64,000 nucleotides of DNA from Bradyrhizobium sp. CCBAU 051011 (GCF_009930815.1 NZ_CP022222.1:7854501-7918500); one strand, 5' to 3'; counted from the first letter of the stretch, positions 18,998 to 29,777 are shown. Translations and numbers: made by a program. The notes: generated by a model not told the origin, from the sequence alone.

Positions 18998-19116
18998 GTC
19001 ATGAAAATGCCGAACAGAATGCAAGGTTCCTATACAGCTACGCCGGCTTCGATATCGTTCGCGCGGCGCTGAAGCCGCTATTGCTTGAGGTAGCGTTGCC
19101 TGCTCTCCACCGCTTT

Positions 19117-19336
19117 CTCGATACGGAAGCCTTCCAGCAGTCTCGCCGCGAGCGTAAGAAGATCGAGATGCGGTTTGCGCATATGAAACGCATTCTCAGG
19201 CTCGACCGACTTCGGCTGCGGGGCTTGGGTGGTGCCAGAGACGAAGTCCTGCTCACAGCAACGGCGCAACCTAAGGCGGCTGGCCAAGCTTCTCTGCCGT
19301 GCCCCATCCCCTCTCGGAGCCGCTTGCCTCGCATAG
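19117..19336 (+). pseudogene. Relic of an IS1182-type transposase (C-terminal fragment, frameshifted)
   Basis: The + frame reads EAFQQSRRERKKIEMRFAHM and then KRILRLDRLRLRGLGGARDE, the conserved C-terminal catalytic part (YREK-like region) of DDE transposases of the IS1182 group. At about 19265 the frame shifts by one base; the other frame continues NLRRLAKLL to a TAG at 19334-19336. The N-terminal two thirds are missing. It differs from the larger insertion sequence at 20.6-22.1 kb. Confidence 0.65.
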
Positions 19337-19553
19337 ATACCAGCGAATAGGCACCGCAGCCGACACAAGGGAGGGCGCAAACAAGGGGCCGGCTAAAACT
19401 CATCGCTAAGCTCTGAAATCGAGACCTGCCGAGTTTTGCAACACAATCCCCCGGTGAACGGACATCCTCACGATGGGCGGGCATGTCTCAAAGGTGCCAG
19501 TACCGGAAGTGGTCGGCGCCGCCGCGGCCGGCGAAAGGGGAGGCTTCCAGCGC

Positions 19554-20450
19554 TCACATATAGCCGGGATCGCGCGGAACATAATTGCGCCAATCGCCAA
19601 ATGATCGCGCCGACATGAGGACGAGCGGCTGCACGATGCGAAAGCCAAGTTCGGTTATCTTGGCCATAAGTGCGTCGGCACCCCCTGGCGCGATCAGCGA
19701 CAGCTGCTGAGGTTGAAGGCTCAAAGCAGCTTCCATTGCCGCGCTGACGACCTCCGCCGTGTCAGCGCCCGGCGCAACTGCGAGAGGTCCAATGTGACCC
19801 TCGGGCGACGCGTACGCGTAGCCAACGGCGGAATCGCCTTCCTCAATCCTGAATCCTGTCGCATCTGTCCGCAACAGGAACTCGTGGTGCCGGTCGCGGC
19901 GGAAGCCGAGAATGTCACTGTCGATTTGGCCAAGCCAATCGACCGGCGCGCCCGCCGCAATCGGGCGACGGGCATAGCGGCTGCTTCGAAGCCTCCGTTG
20001 CACCTCGCTGGCCGGTGCGCTGATGCGAAAGAGGGGTTCGCGCGGATACAGGCCGTGCTTCGTATAAAGCCCGATTGAAGACGTATTGAACGCAAAGGTG
20101 ATAAGCGCTCGATTTGTCGCCTTCAGCCGCTCCGCATGGAGCAAGGTTTTTTGGAGGAGTTCCCCGCCGACTCCCCTTGCCTGCTTCCCCGGCTCCACGA
20201 AGAGCTGCGCCAGGTACCAGAAGTCGGCGAGAGTCCAGCTGAAACCGAAGCCGATGATCGCCCCGCCGTCTTCCGCAATCCATAGGCCGCTCGCATCCTC
20301 GGACAGACAGAAGGCTTGGAACAGTGGCGGCCGCAGCGGCATCGACGGCTCAACCCCATGCCGGGTCCACAGATCATTGATGCTTCGCTGAACCAGCGCG
20401 GCCGCAATCTCCAGGTCTTCGTTCCTTGCCGCGCGAATGCTGATCGGCAT
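19554..20450 (-). CDS. GNAT family N-acetyltransferase (two GNAT-like halves)
   Basis: A 298-residue protein. The N-terminal half is a canonical GNAT fold: MPISIRAARNEDLEIAAALV at the start, and the acetyl-CoA-binding motif A in LFVEPGKQARGVGGELLQKTL followed by FAFNTSSIGLYTKHGLYPRE (key residues only quoted in part). The C-terminal half has a second, weaker GNAT-like unit (IGPLAVAPGADTAEVVSAAM). The substrate is unknown. I start at the ATG at 20450 because upstream in-frame sequence up to 20588 is not family-like. Confidence 0.8.
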   Translation of the reverse strand: MPISIRAARNEDLEIAAALVQRSINDLWTRHGVEPSMPLRPPLFQAFCLSEDASGLWIAEDGGAIIGFGFSWTLADFWYLAQLFVEPGKQARGVGGELLQKTLLHAERLKATNRALITFAFNTSSIGLYTKHGLYPREPLFRISAPASEVQRRLRSSRYARRPIAAGAPVDWLGQIDSDILGFRRDRHHEFLLRTDATGFRIEEGDSAVGYAYASPEGHIGPLAVAPGADTAEVVSAAMEAALSLQPQQLSLIAPGGADALMAKITELGFRIVQPLVLMSARSFGDWRNYVPRDPGYM

Positions 20451-20572
20451 ATCTTTCACGGGCTCCAGCCGAGGAGAGGACATCTTAACGGCTGAAACCT
20501 GAGCGTGGCTAGGTCTAGAAGCGGCTCTGTTGCTGCAACCTGCAGCCGCTAGCCAATGTCCGCGTCGGGTCT

Positions 20573-22131
20573 TGGCGTGTAAAAACACCCTTCCCAGGGA
20601 AGCCGGTGAGAAGCAAGGATCGGCTCGGTCTCAGGCCACGATCGCAGCCATCAGCGGCTTGGTCCCGACGATGTTCATGACCCGTGTCAGATTGTAGGCC
20701 AGGATCGAGAGCGCCATCTCGGCGGCTACTTTTGGAAGCGTTTTGGTAAGGAAGTGTGTCGCCCCCATGCGGGCCTTCATCGTGCCGAACGGATGCTCGA
20801 CCGTCTCCCGACGCTGGCGCATGGCTTGTGGATTTGCATCAAGGCGCTGCTGCACGGCCTCGAGCAGATGCTCATGCTCCCATCGTGGAATCCGCCGCTC
20901 TGGTCCTGTCGTGCACTGCGATTTAAGCGAACAATCTTGACAGCCTGTGGTCCAGTAGCGCCGTAGCCGCTTGCCGTCTTCCTCGCTCGTAAAGCGATAT
21001 GGCAGTTGCTCCCCAGTTGGACAGCGATAGGCGTCCTCCTCTGGCAAATAGACAAAGTCCTGCTTGCCGAAGCGGCCATCTGACTTGGCGCCCGAGGTCT
21101 GCGGCTTGGGCAGAGTTACAGTGATGCCGGCCTCGTGGCACGCGAGGATCTCCAGGCTGCTGAAGTAGCCGCGATCGGCAACGGCCTCGAGCGTCTCGGT
21201 CTTAAGAACAGCCTTCGCCTGCTTGGCCATATTGGCAAGTTGCGCCCGATCAGAGCCGCTGTTCGTTACCTCGTGCACCACAATCAGATGATGCTCGGTA
21301 TCGACGGCGACCTGAACGTTGTAGCCGACGACGCCGGAACCGCGGCCGCTCGTCGCCATCGATCGGCTGTCGGGATCGGTCAGTGAGATTTGCTGGTCGG
21401 GCGACGCGAGCATCTGCTTCTCGTAGACGGCAAGCTTGCCCATTTCCGCCTTCAGCTTCGTCAGTTTCTCGGTGAGCCTTGTTACTTTCTCCGCCAGCGC
21501 CTCCGTCGGTTCCTGTCGATCGGCGGTATCAAGTTGGCCCAAATAGCGCGCGACGCTCTCCTCCAGCTGGGCGCGCCGCCGCTCCACTTTCGCCCGTGTG
21601 AAGTTCTTGTCCCGGTTGTTCACGGCCTTGAACTTACTGCCATCGATGGCGACGCTCGCCGTCGCAAGGAGTCCCATCTCGCGGCAGAGTTCGACAAAGC
21701 GCACATACCTTGCGCAATGCCAGGCCATTGTCTTTGCGGAAGTCCGCGATCGTCTTGTGATCAGGTGCGAGCCGGCCCAATAGCCACATGACCTCGACAT
21801 TGCGTCCGGCTTCTCGTTCGAGCCGTCGGCTCGACTGAACCCGGTTCAGATAGCCGTAAATGTAAAGCTTGAGGAGAACCGAGGGGTGGTACGATGGCCG
21901 ACCAGTCGCCGCCGGCTCCACCCCCTCAAAGCTCATCTCGGCCAAATCGAGCACATCGACAAACACGTCGATCACGCGAACAGGGTTGCTCTCGTCAATG
22001 AAATCATCGAGGCATTCGGGCAATAGCGTCCATTGCCCACGATCCGCCTCTTCAACGAAGCGCCTCATCAATTCCCCCGCAGAATCACGAGGGAATCATA
22101 CCAGCGGCACAGCGTTTTCACACAGCCAGGG
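20573..22131 (-). mobile_element. IS1182-family insertion sequence, disrupted
   Basis: The element is defined by the broken transposase gene at 20631-22071. Candidate terminal inverted repeats are imperfect: TGGCGTGTAAAAACACCC at 20573-20590, and the complement of the stretch ending at about 22126 (TGGCTGTGTGAAAACGCT). No target duplication was made out. The exact ends are tentative. Confidence 0.55.
20631..22071 (-). pseudogene. IS1182 family transposase, single frameshift
   Basis: The 5' reading frame (22071 down to about 21705) encodes the N-terminal domain, with LPECLDDFIDESNPVRVIDV and YHPSVLLKLYIYGYLNR. Near 21705 the frame changes by one base; the second frame continues RFVELCREMGLLATASVAID, a helical zipper-like insert (LAEKVTRLTEKLTKLKAEMG), SGRGSGVVGYNVQVAVD and the C-terminal ETVEHPFGTMKARMGATHFL. 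The joint occurs inside the conserved KVCARFVELCRE stretch. No slippery heptamer is visible, so this is a true frameshift rather than programmed slippage. The copy should be inactive. Confidence 0.85.
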
Positions 22132-22272
22132 TCAAAAGCGGCGTTTGCGAAACCGGCCAATTACTTCCGGTCTACCCCGACAAGCTGACTACCTCAAAGC
22201 CCGTCCTGACTTCGCATTAGGGCCAATAGCTAGCATCGGCTATCATATAACAGGCTGCCAGCCGCGACGACG

Positions 22273-22611
22273 TCAGTCACGGTCCGATTTGGGTTTATTA
22301 AGCCACCATCTTCGGATTGCCAAAAGCTGCCCTGCGCACAGCGCCAGTCCGAACGTGGCAATCATCACGCAAACAGCGAAAAGCGCAAGAAAGCCTAATG
22401 GGTGAGTTTCATAAGTAATGATCTGATACTGGCGGATATTATTTATCCCACGTCCAGCGTAGACGAGCAGTCCTCCTGACACGTACCATTTGTACAGCGA
22501 AAAAAGACCTACCCAAGCTACTAATACGCTAGCGCCCCAACCGCCGACAAAAGCGGCGATCGATTTTATGATGTTCAGCCACCCCGTCATAATCCGTGAT
22601 TTGCCATCCAT
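22273..22611 (-). CDS. Small membrane protein of unknown function
   Basis: A 112-residue protein with two predicted membrane helices, at about residues 18-42 (AAFVGGWGASVLVAWVGLFS) and 72-94 (GFLALFAVCVMIATFGLALC), and a charged cytoplasmic tail. It is not recognised. The base composition is lower in GC than the flanks, which suggests acquired DNA near the insertion sequence. The start could be 22611 or the ATG at 22590. Confidence 0.5.
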   Translation of the reverse strand: MDGKSRIMTGWLNIIKSIAAFVGGWGASVLVAWVGLFSLYKWYVSGGLLVYAGRGINNIRQYQIITYETHPLGFLALFAVCVMIATFGLALCAGQLLAIRRWWLNKPKSDRD

Positions 22612-22834
22612 CAGCAGATTACGCCATTCGCAAATTGAAACGAGGCTAACAGAAATTGAAGGATCGTTGGGGCTTGTCTTGCTGATCCTAAGAGGGACAT
22701 CCGTTTTGGGTCAACACCTCGGCAATCCATCAGGCGCTAGTCCGCTCCACCCCACAAACCGGACATCTGCGCGCTCGTCACGCAAGTCAGCAACGGGCCA
22801 CAAAGAGACGTTGGTTCAATCGGCCGGTCTGCCC

Positions 22835-23314
22835 TCAGTGCTCTCGATCCGGCGCAGTACCGTAGTTAGCGTTGGACATCCGAGCAGGCAATATCGAGTT
22901 GGAGTACGTCCTGACTGAGCGCTTGCCGAAATAATTCCAGAATACCAGCGCCATTTCATGTTCCGATGCCCAATGAGCTCCGTCATACGATTCCAGAAAG
23001 CCTCGATACGGGTTGGACCCCGCGCATAACTCACGAACGCGCATGTCGGGACTGAGCATGTCGCGTAGGAGATCAAAAAGGTCTTCTATCAACTTGTCGA
23101 CCCCCGCTGTCGGTTCAAAGCGAGTATGCCAATTGCCCCAATACAGGGTGATGGCGCCTCGCTCGATCTCGAATCGAATGTCGAATCCATTTGGGGAGAG
23201 TGCCGGTATAGAAAGGCTGCAACCGTCGGATTCCACGTTCCACTTATGCACAATCTCAGAATTTCGGGCCAAAACGGCCGCGCCATACTGTCGGAACGAT
23301 TCAGGCAAGTTCAT
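22835..23314 (-). CDS. Hypothetical protein
   Basis: A 159-residue soluble protein starting MNLPESFRQYGAAVLARNSE. The middle part alternates strands (GFDIRFEIERGAITLYWGNW), followed by a helix (VDKLIEDLFDLLRDMLSPD). Nothing here is diagnostic. The single gene lies between decayed repeats. The start at 23314 is chosen because upstream residues are basic and not protein-like. Confidence 0.5.
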   Translation of the reverse strand: MNLPESFRQYGAAVLARNSEIVHKWNVESDGCSLSIPALSPNGFDIRFEIERGAITLYWGNWHTRFEPTAGVDKLIEDLFDLLRDMLSPDMRVRELCAGSNPYRGFLESYDGAHWASEHEMALVFWNYFGKRSVRTYSNSILPARMSNANYGTAPDREH

Positions 23315-23480
23315 TTTCAAGCACCCGACCGAAAGCGTCTGTTTGCTGTTTGGGCATGTTATTCGCCTGCGCTTTGCTGAGCAATGTCGCATCCTAGCTA
23401 GTCTAATCGCTCAACTCTACACGAGCCGCCCCTTCGGCTCGTTTAAGAGCCCAATTCAAATCGTATCGATTGTTTGGCGA

Positions 23481-23507
23481 TGTCCGAGTTGGGTCAAACT
23501 CGGAAGT
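23481..23507. repeat. Short palindromic repeat of the TGTCCGA-GGGTCA-TCGGA type
   Basis: A 22-base palindrome (TCCGAGTT-GGGTCA-AACTCGGA) lies inside a longer unit that recurs in degraded form at about 17995, 22690, 23942, 33915 and 36140. The copies are intergenic and the best preserved is this one. The family is dispersed and probably degenerate. Confidence 0.5.
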
Positions 23508-23587
23508 GCCCCTGCTTGAACGGCACGTCCGTTGTACCCTCAAGAGTGGACGTCGCTAGGCCGCCCCCGCAGGTCCGTTTCGTGCCA

Positions 23588-23908
23588 TTACCGGACGAAC
23601 CAGACGGGAACGTCTATGCCTTTCGTCCACCATTCCTCGAACTGCTCATACGAGATTTCTTCAAGCTTACCACTATCAAACAAATCTCCGAGCGAGCAGT
23701 CTATAAGTGAAGGGCATTTGTCACCGTGCCGCTGCTCAAGTACAACACTGTTGCGAGCAACGCGCCCATCGGCGAATACGTGAACAGTTCGCAGCACCGC
23801 GTCCGCCAACTTGTCAACATCGTAGAAAAGCCAGATCGGCTCCCCGTCCGGTATCGGCTCTTCCGGCCAACGTCCGCGATAGTAGTTGTGCGCGACAATC
23901 TCCGTCAT
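23588..23908 (-). CDS. DUF6881-like small protein
   Basis: A 106-residue acidic protein: EEPIPDGEPIWLFYDVD, then RTVHVFADGRVARNS and a closing EEISYEQFEEWW. The order of an aromatic strand, an F.DGR turn and a final ISxEEFE.W helix is that of DUF6881, small orphan proteins often found in polymorphic-toxin immunity contexts. No toxin partner is visible here. The function is unknown. Confidence 0.5.
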   Translation of the reverse strand: MTEIVAHNYYRGRWPEEPIPDGEPIWLFYDVDKLADAVLRTVHVFADGRVARNSVVLEQRHGDKCPSLIDCSLGDLFDSGKLEEISYEQFEEWWTKGIDVPVWFVR

Positions 23909-24079
23909 GGCTTATGCTAGCCGATCCGCTGATACGATGGAATGTCCGCTCCGGGGTCACAAGCTGACCTCCGCGGCCTGCCTAACCATGGTCGCCTCGC
24001 CCTCCGGAAGCAGACATGGCGGCTTCCTGAGCGAAAGTCAGCCAGGGGCCAGAGACTGACTATCTCTGGTCTGTCACCG

Positions 24080-25276
24080 CTACGGAAGCGAATGCTCGAG
24101 GAAAAAACGCAGCATCTCTCTTGTTGCGTCCGGTCCTCGCGGGTCAGTATAGGAGCCCACGGAGCTTCCCCCCGACCATGCGTGTCCAGCTCCGTGGATG
24201 CTCCAGTGTTCGAAGACGTGGCGCCCACTGGCATCGCAATGGACAGTGCGAGTATAGGCGTGACCTCCAGCCACCTGCCCGCGATGCACGTTTCTTTCCG
24301 TGCGCGTTGCCTCGATGGACTGCTTGATAACTTGATCGCCATTGTTTGGGTGCACTGTACTGTCGCGATCGCCATGAAAAACAATGGTCGGAACAGTTGG
24401 CCGGTCGGTTAGAACCGCCCGATGATCGAAGCCGCCGCCTTGTCGCATGGCGAGGAGCGCAGAGGGAAGGTCGGTGGCGGCGCCACATGCGAGGCCGGAA
24501 TGTACACCAACGGCCGCGTATAGATCGCTATATGTTGCTCCCATGATGGCGGCTGCGGCCGCTCCGGCCGAAAGTCCGGCAACGTAGACTCGCTTTGGAT
24601 CAACTGAGTACTCGCGCATGATTTGGCGCGTGATCCCCGCGATAAGCGAGGGTTCGCCGGTGTCACGCTGCTGATCGGTGGTGCGAAACCAGTTCCAGCA
24701 TTTCGCCTGATTTGCTTCGCTACGCTGCGCGGGATAGACCACAAAGCAAGGTTGCGTTTCTGCGACAAAGTTCATTCTCGTGCCGGCGGCGAAATCTTCT
24801 GGCGACTGGGTGCAACCGTGGAGCATGACGATCAACGGAAGCGGTTGCCCATGATAACCACTCGGGATGAAGAGCCTGTAGGCACGGCTTCCTGCAGAAT
24901 TGCTATAGCTACCGTCGATAAATCTCGCACGGTCCGGCACGATGTCGCGCGTGGACAGCGGAGTCCGCTTTGTTGCACCCCGCAATCGGAGCCCAGCAAA
25001 ATTGTTTGTACGATTTGACGGTGCGTTGAACTTGCGCGGTTGAGTGGATGTGGCCCGCGGTAACGGCGAGCTCCCCGTTTCCTTAACCCAATTTGCTTTC
25101 GCGTCTACAATTGACGGCGTACCTCCTGGGAGGGCGATAGGATAGGTGCGCAATGTCGCGTCCGTCGTCCTTTCACCGCGAAGCATGTGCTGGAGAAGTG
25201 CCGTGGCCTCGACGAGTCGGCCCGCGCGCGTGAGACGTGTAGCTTCGCGAATGATGTCCTGGTTGAGCATCGTCAT
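24080..25276 (-). CDS. PHB depolymerase family esterase (short-chain PHA depolymerase type 1)
   Basis: A 398-residue alpha/beta hydrolase. The catalytic domain begins near residue 125 with SRAYRLFIPSGYHGQPLPLIVMLHGCTQSPEDFA (core LIVMLHGCTQSP is the oxyanion region). The nucleophile is in VYVAGLSAGAAAAA (Ser near 234), the aspartate in FHGDRDSTVHPNN and the histidine in SIHGAGHAWSGG. The N-terminal 120 residues are a low-complexity linker without an obvious signal peptide. It should cleave polyhydroxybutyrate or short esters. The ATG overlaps the stop of the upstream ribbon-helix-helix gene (TGATG), which indicates translational coupling. Confidence 0.85.
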   Translation of the reverse strand: MTMLNQDIIREATRLTRAGRLVEATALLQHMLRGERTTDATLRTYPIALPGGTPSIVDAKANWVKETGSSPLPRATSTQPRKFNAPSNRTNNFAGLRLRGATKRTPLSTRDIVPDRARFIDGSYSNSAGSRAYRLFIPSGYHGQPLPLIVMLHGCTQSPEDFAAGTRMNFVAETQPCFVVYPAQRSEANQAKCWNWFRTTDQQRDTGEPSLIAGITRQIMREYSVDPKRVYVAGLSAGAAAAAIMGATYSDLYAAVGVHSGLACGAATDLPSALLAMRQGGGFDHRAVLTDRPTVPTIVFHGDRDSTVHPNNGDQVIKQSIEATRTERNVHRGQVAGGHAYTRTVHCDASGRHVFEHWSIHGAGHAWSGGSSVGSYTDPRGPDATREMLRFFLEHSLP

Positions 25277-25695
25277 CACCGCGTCCTGTCGGCGAGCGCG
25301 GCTTTCACCGCCGGACTGGCATGGAGGGCTCCGAGCACCGAGACCGAGGCAATCGTGGCGCGAGCAAGCTCCGGCGTGACATCATTGGCAATTGTCGCAA
25401 GGCCCAGCACATTGATATGCAGCATCTCGCCGGCGCGTCGCACCGTCTCGAGATCCTCACGGCTGTAATTCCGTAGACCCAGGTCCAGACTTTTCCGAGC
25501 AGTCGACTGTTTGACCACATCCGCATGACGTTCGAGTTGGTTGCGGATGGCTGTGCGAATGAAATCGGTCCGGTTCGAGTAGAACCCTTCCTGGACCATG
25601 AGGTCGACGTGCCCAAGGTCGACATAACCCAGATTGATCGTGATTTTTTCAGAATCGGCCGGCTTCGGTCGGAGTTCGCGGACATTATTCGACAT
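25276..25695 (-). CDS. CopG/ribbon-helix-helix type regulator coupled to the depolymerase
   Basis: A 139-residue protein. Residues about 15-55 contain KITINLGYVDLGHVDLMVQE and YSNRTDFIRTAIRNQLERH, the strand-helix-helix pattern of CopG/ParD-like DNA-binding dimers. The C-terminal 80 residues are an additional helical region (ELARATIASVSVLGALHASP). Overlap by one base with the depolymerase start implies that both are made together, so it may be an autoregulator of this two-gene operon or bind PHA granules like phasin-associated regulators. That role is inferred. Confidence 0.7.
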   Translation of the reverse strand: MSNNVRELRPKPADSEKITINLGYVDLGHVDLMVQEGFYSNRTDFIRTAIRNQLERHADVVKQSTARKSLDLGLRNYSREDLETVRRAGEMLHINVLGLATIANDVTPELARATIASVSVLGALHASPAVKAALADRTR

Positions 25696-25872
25696 TGTTT
25701 ACCCTCCATGCACCATCCGTATAGATGGTACATGGATGTCGGCACTGGGTCTTCAAGGGGGCGTTGCCAAGATATTCGCCATTGGCGGGCCGTTACGAGC
25801 AGGAAATGCCAGTCCATCGTTGATGGACGCCACTTGAAGCATGGTTCAAGTTCGCGGGCCGACCCAGATATG

Positions 25873-25902
25873 AAAACCCCGGGGCTTTCGCTCCGGGGTT
25901 TT
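25873..25902 (-). terminator. Intrinsic terminator, bidirectional
   Basis: A perfect 10-bp stem (AAAACCCCGG/CCGGGGTTTT) with a ten-base loop lies 37 bases after the stop of the dctP gene at 25939. U-runs are formed on both strands, so it can also stop transcription from the left. Confidence 0.85.
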
Positions 25903-25938
25903 GCTTGTCGTGGCCGCTGCTGCGATCAGCCTCGAAGA

Positions 25939-27027
25939 TCAGCCTTGCGGATTGCGCGCCATAAAGCTGTCGTAGCCGAGCTCGGCGACCTGGAACCACT
26001 GGTATCCGTTGGTCGTGAACGAGTTCATGGACTCCAGCACCTTCTTGAAATTGGGATTGGACGCCGAGGTCTCGGCGTACAATTCCTTGGTCGCCTTCAG
26101 GCAGGCCTGCATGATCGGCGGCGAGAAGCTGTGCAGCTTGGTGCCGCCTGCCAGCAGTTTCTTCAGCGCCGGCGGGTTGCCCTGGTCGTACTTGGCCATC
26201 ATCCAGCTATTGGCGGCCTGGCCGGCCTGCTCGATGACGCTCTGATAGTATTTCGGCAGCGAATTCCACTTATCCAGGTTGACCAGCCCGAGCAGCATCG
26301 GCCCGCCTTCCCACCAGCCGGGATAGTAGTAATGCGGCGCGACCTTGTTGAAGCCGAGCTTCTCGTCGTCGTATGGCCCGACCCATTCCGCCGCATCGAT
26401 CGTGCCCTTTTCGAGCGCGGGATAGATGTCGCCGCCGGCAAGCTGCTGCGGCACGACGCCGAGCTTCTGCATCACGCGGCCGGCAAAGCCGCCGATGCGC
26501 ATCTTCAAGCCCTTTAGATCGTCGACGGTGTTGATCTCCTTGCGGAACCAGCCGCCCATCTGGCAGCCGGTGTTGCCGGCCAGAAACGAGGTGACGTTGT
26601 AGCTCTTGTAGAACTGGTTGAGCAGGTCCCTGCCGCCGCCCAGCATGTACCAAGCCTGGTTGAGGCGCTGGTTGGGGCCGAACGGCACCGCCGTTCCGAA
26701 AGCAAATGTCGGGTCCTTGCCGAAATAATAATAGGACGCGGTATGGCCCATCTCGACGGTGCCGTTCTGCACGGCATCGAGCACCTGCAGGCCGGGAACG
26801 ATTTCGCCGCCGGCGAAGGCCTGGATCTGGAACTTGTTGTCGGTGGCTTCGCCAACGAGCTTGGCCATCAGCTCCACCCCGCCCCACAGGGTGTCGAGCG
26901 ATTTCGGCCAGCTGGCGGTCAGGCGCCATTTGAGCTCCGGCATCGATTGAGCAATAGCGGGGGCCGCCAAGGTCGCGGCGCCGGCCGCGCCAATACCGGT
27001 CACTTTAAGAAAATCTCTTCTTTTCAT
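25939..27027 (-). CDS. dctP: TRAP transporter solute-binding protein (TakP/FcbT-like), copy 1
   Basis: A 362-residue periplasmic binding protein with a Tat-type signal ([20 protein letters not shown], ending in AIAQ). The mature protein carries the COG4663-type signatures: [56 protein letters not shown] and the ligand-site block [20 protein letters not shown]. Relatives bind alpha-keto acids or aromatic acids. The ATG at 27027 follows AAGGA; a 21-residue longer frame would destroy the signal peptide. It is a tandem paralogue of the next gene, of identical length. Confidence 0.9.
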   Translation of the reverse strand: MKRRDFLKVTGIGAAGAATLAAPAIAQSMPELKWRLTASWPKSLDTLWGGVELMAKLVGEATDNKFQIQAFAGGEIVPGLQVLDAVQNGTVEMGHTASYYYFGKDPTFAFGTAVPFGPNQRLNQAWYMLGGGRDLLNQFYKSYNVTSFLAGNTGCQMGGWFRKEINTVDDLKGLKMRIGGFAGRVMQKLGVVPQQLAGGDIYPALEKGTIDAAEWVGPYDDEKLGFNKVAPHYYYPGWWEGGPMLLGLVNLDKWNSLPKYYQSVIEQAGQAANSWMMAKYDQGNPPALKKLLAGGTKLHSFSPPIMQACLKATKELYAETSASNPNFKKVLESMNSFTTNGYQWFQVAELGYDSFMARNPQG

Positions 27028-27141
27028 TGAATCCTTCCCTGTTGGTGATGCGTGCCATGGCCTTCTTGGCGAGGCCTTCATAGCCACCATGGAACAATCG
27101 GTTCCGGATTTCCATCCCGAACTATACGGGCAAACGAAAAA

Positions 27142-27168
27142 GCCCGGCCTTCAAAGCGAAGGCCGGGC
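27142..27168 (-). terminator. Intrinsic terminator after the second dctP gene
   Basis: An 11-bp GC-rich stem (GCCCGGCCTTC/GAAGGCCGGGC) with a five-base loop is flanked by A-runs on the left and T-runs on the right (27136-27177). It follows the stop of the 27195-28283 gene by 26 bases, so each dctP copy has its own terminator and probably its own promoter. Confidence 0.85.
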
Positions 27169-27194
27169 CCCTTTTTCTGCGACTTAAGTCGTAA

Positions 27195-28283
<1,089 letters not shown>

Positions 28284-28466
28284 TCAAGTCTCCTTAAGAC
28301 GGGACGTTTCCATATTCCTGGAGCATGTCCTCCGGCGGGGCGAATTCTGCGTCATCCGGGGCGCTCTGGCGGGGCGGCTTTAACACGGAAGTTGGCTAGC
28401 GAAAACGCGACAAAGGCATGACTGCACTGATTAAAACCAAAGTCTTATGGGGGTCATAAGGCGAGC

Positions 28467-29600
28467 TTACGCCGCGGCAATGGCGCCCTGAAGCTGGTCG
28501 CGAACCCTGGTCCCGATGGCCCGGTAGATCGCGGCATGCGGCCCGGCCGGCTCGCTCACCACCACCGGATTACCTTCGTCCGAGGTGGTGCGGATCGACA
28601 TGTGCAAGGGGATCTCGCCCAGGAAGGGGACACCCAGCCGTTCCGCTTCATGCCGCGCGCCGCCATGGCCGAAAATGTCCGAGCGCGTGCCGCACTCCGG
28701 GCACTGGAAATAGCTCATGTTCTCGACAATGCCGAGCACCGGCACGTTGACCTTCTTGAACATCGCAAGGCCCCTACGCGCGTCGATCAGCGAGAGGTCC
28801 TGCGGGGTCGAGATGATCACCGCTCCCTTCAGCGGCACGTTCTGCGCCAGCGTCAGTTGCGCATCGCCAGTGCCGGGCGGCATGTCGACGACGAGAATAT
28901 CGAGCGTGCCCCACGCGACATCGCGCAGCATCTGGGTGATCGCCGACATCACCATCGGTCCGCGCCAGATCATCGCGGTGTCTTCCTCGACCAGGAAACC
29001 GATCGACATGATCGACAGCCCGAAGCGCTTGATCGGAATCATCTTCCTGTTGTCGTCGAGTTGCGGCTTCTCGCTGATGCCGGTCAGCCGCGGCACCGAC
29101 GGGCCGTAAATGTCGGCGTCGAGCAGGCCGACGCGCGGGCCGAGGTCGCGCAGGCCGAGCGCCAGGTTGAGTGCGGTGGTCGACTTGCCGACGCCGCCCT
29201 TGCCCGAGGCGACCGCAATGACGGCGGCAACGCCTGGAATTTCGGCTTGCCGGGACATCGGCGAGGCCGCGCCTTGCGGGGGACGATGGGCAGAAGCGGG
29301 TTGCACGCCGTGTGAATGCCGGTGCGCCGCGGGCGCCGCCTGCGGCGACCCCGGCTTGCGCTCGGCGGTGAGCGCGATCATGGCGGTGCTGACGCCGGGA
29401 ATTGCGCGCACCGCCGCTTCGGCCTGCGCGCGCACGCTTTCCCAGGCTCTCGCTTCGGCGGCGTCGACATTGATGGAGAAGAACACCTTGCCATCGGTGA
29501 CCGAAATCGCCGACAGCACGTTGGCATTGGTCAGGGGCACGCCACGGGGCGAAGCCACCTGCTTAAGGGAATCGAGAACCTGTTGCTGCGTTACGCTCAC
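28467..29600 (-). CDS. apbC: Mrp/ApbC family P-loop ATPase, iron-sulfur cluster carrier
   Basis: A 377-residue protein. An N-terminal MIP18-like (DUF59) domain (QQQVLDSLKQVASPRGVPL) is joined by a His/Pro/Ala-rich linker to the Mrp ATPase domain. That domain has the deviant Walker A IAVASGKGGVGKSTTALN, VVDMPPGTGD and the cluster-binding CPECG. It transfers 4Fe-4S clusters to apo-proteins. The start is a GTG at 29600 with AGGAG eight bases upstream; a longer frame to 29702 has no ribosome site. Confidence 0.92.
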   Translation of the reverse strand: MSVTQQQVLDSLKQVASPRGVPLTNANVLSAISVTDGKVFFSINVDAAEARAWESVRAQAEAAVRAIPGVSTAMIALTAERKPGSPQAAPAAHRHSHGVQPASAHRPPQGAASPMSRQAEIPGVAAVIAVASGKGGVGKSTTALNLALGLRDLGPRVGLLDADIYGPSVPRLTGISEKPQLDDNRKMIPIKRFGLSIMSIGFLVEEDTAMIWRGPMVMSAITQMLRDVAWGTLDILVVDMPPGTGDAQLTLAQNVPLKGAVIISTPQDLSLIDARRGLAMFKKVNVPVLGIVENMSYFQCPECGTRSDIFGHGGARHEAERLGVPFLGEIPLHMSIRTTSDEGNPVVVSEPAGPHAAIYRAIGTRVRDQLQGAIAAA

Positions 29601-29777
29601 TCGCGCATCTCCTGAAGCCCCTGCGGCTCCGATTAAGAACCGGGCCCTACTCGCTTGTATCGACGCGCTTTCTTGACGCGGCCCGATCCGCCCACGGAGC
29701 AAATCCGCGAGCGGGGCTGCGTTCCAAAACGCCTTGCCCGTCCGATGCGACCCAATAGAGCGGTTCAGCGCAAAAGG

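Noticed and set aside
19038..19484. 148-codon minus-strand frame
   Set aside because: Antisense to the transposase relic and very rich in Arg/Ser; not a gene.
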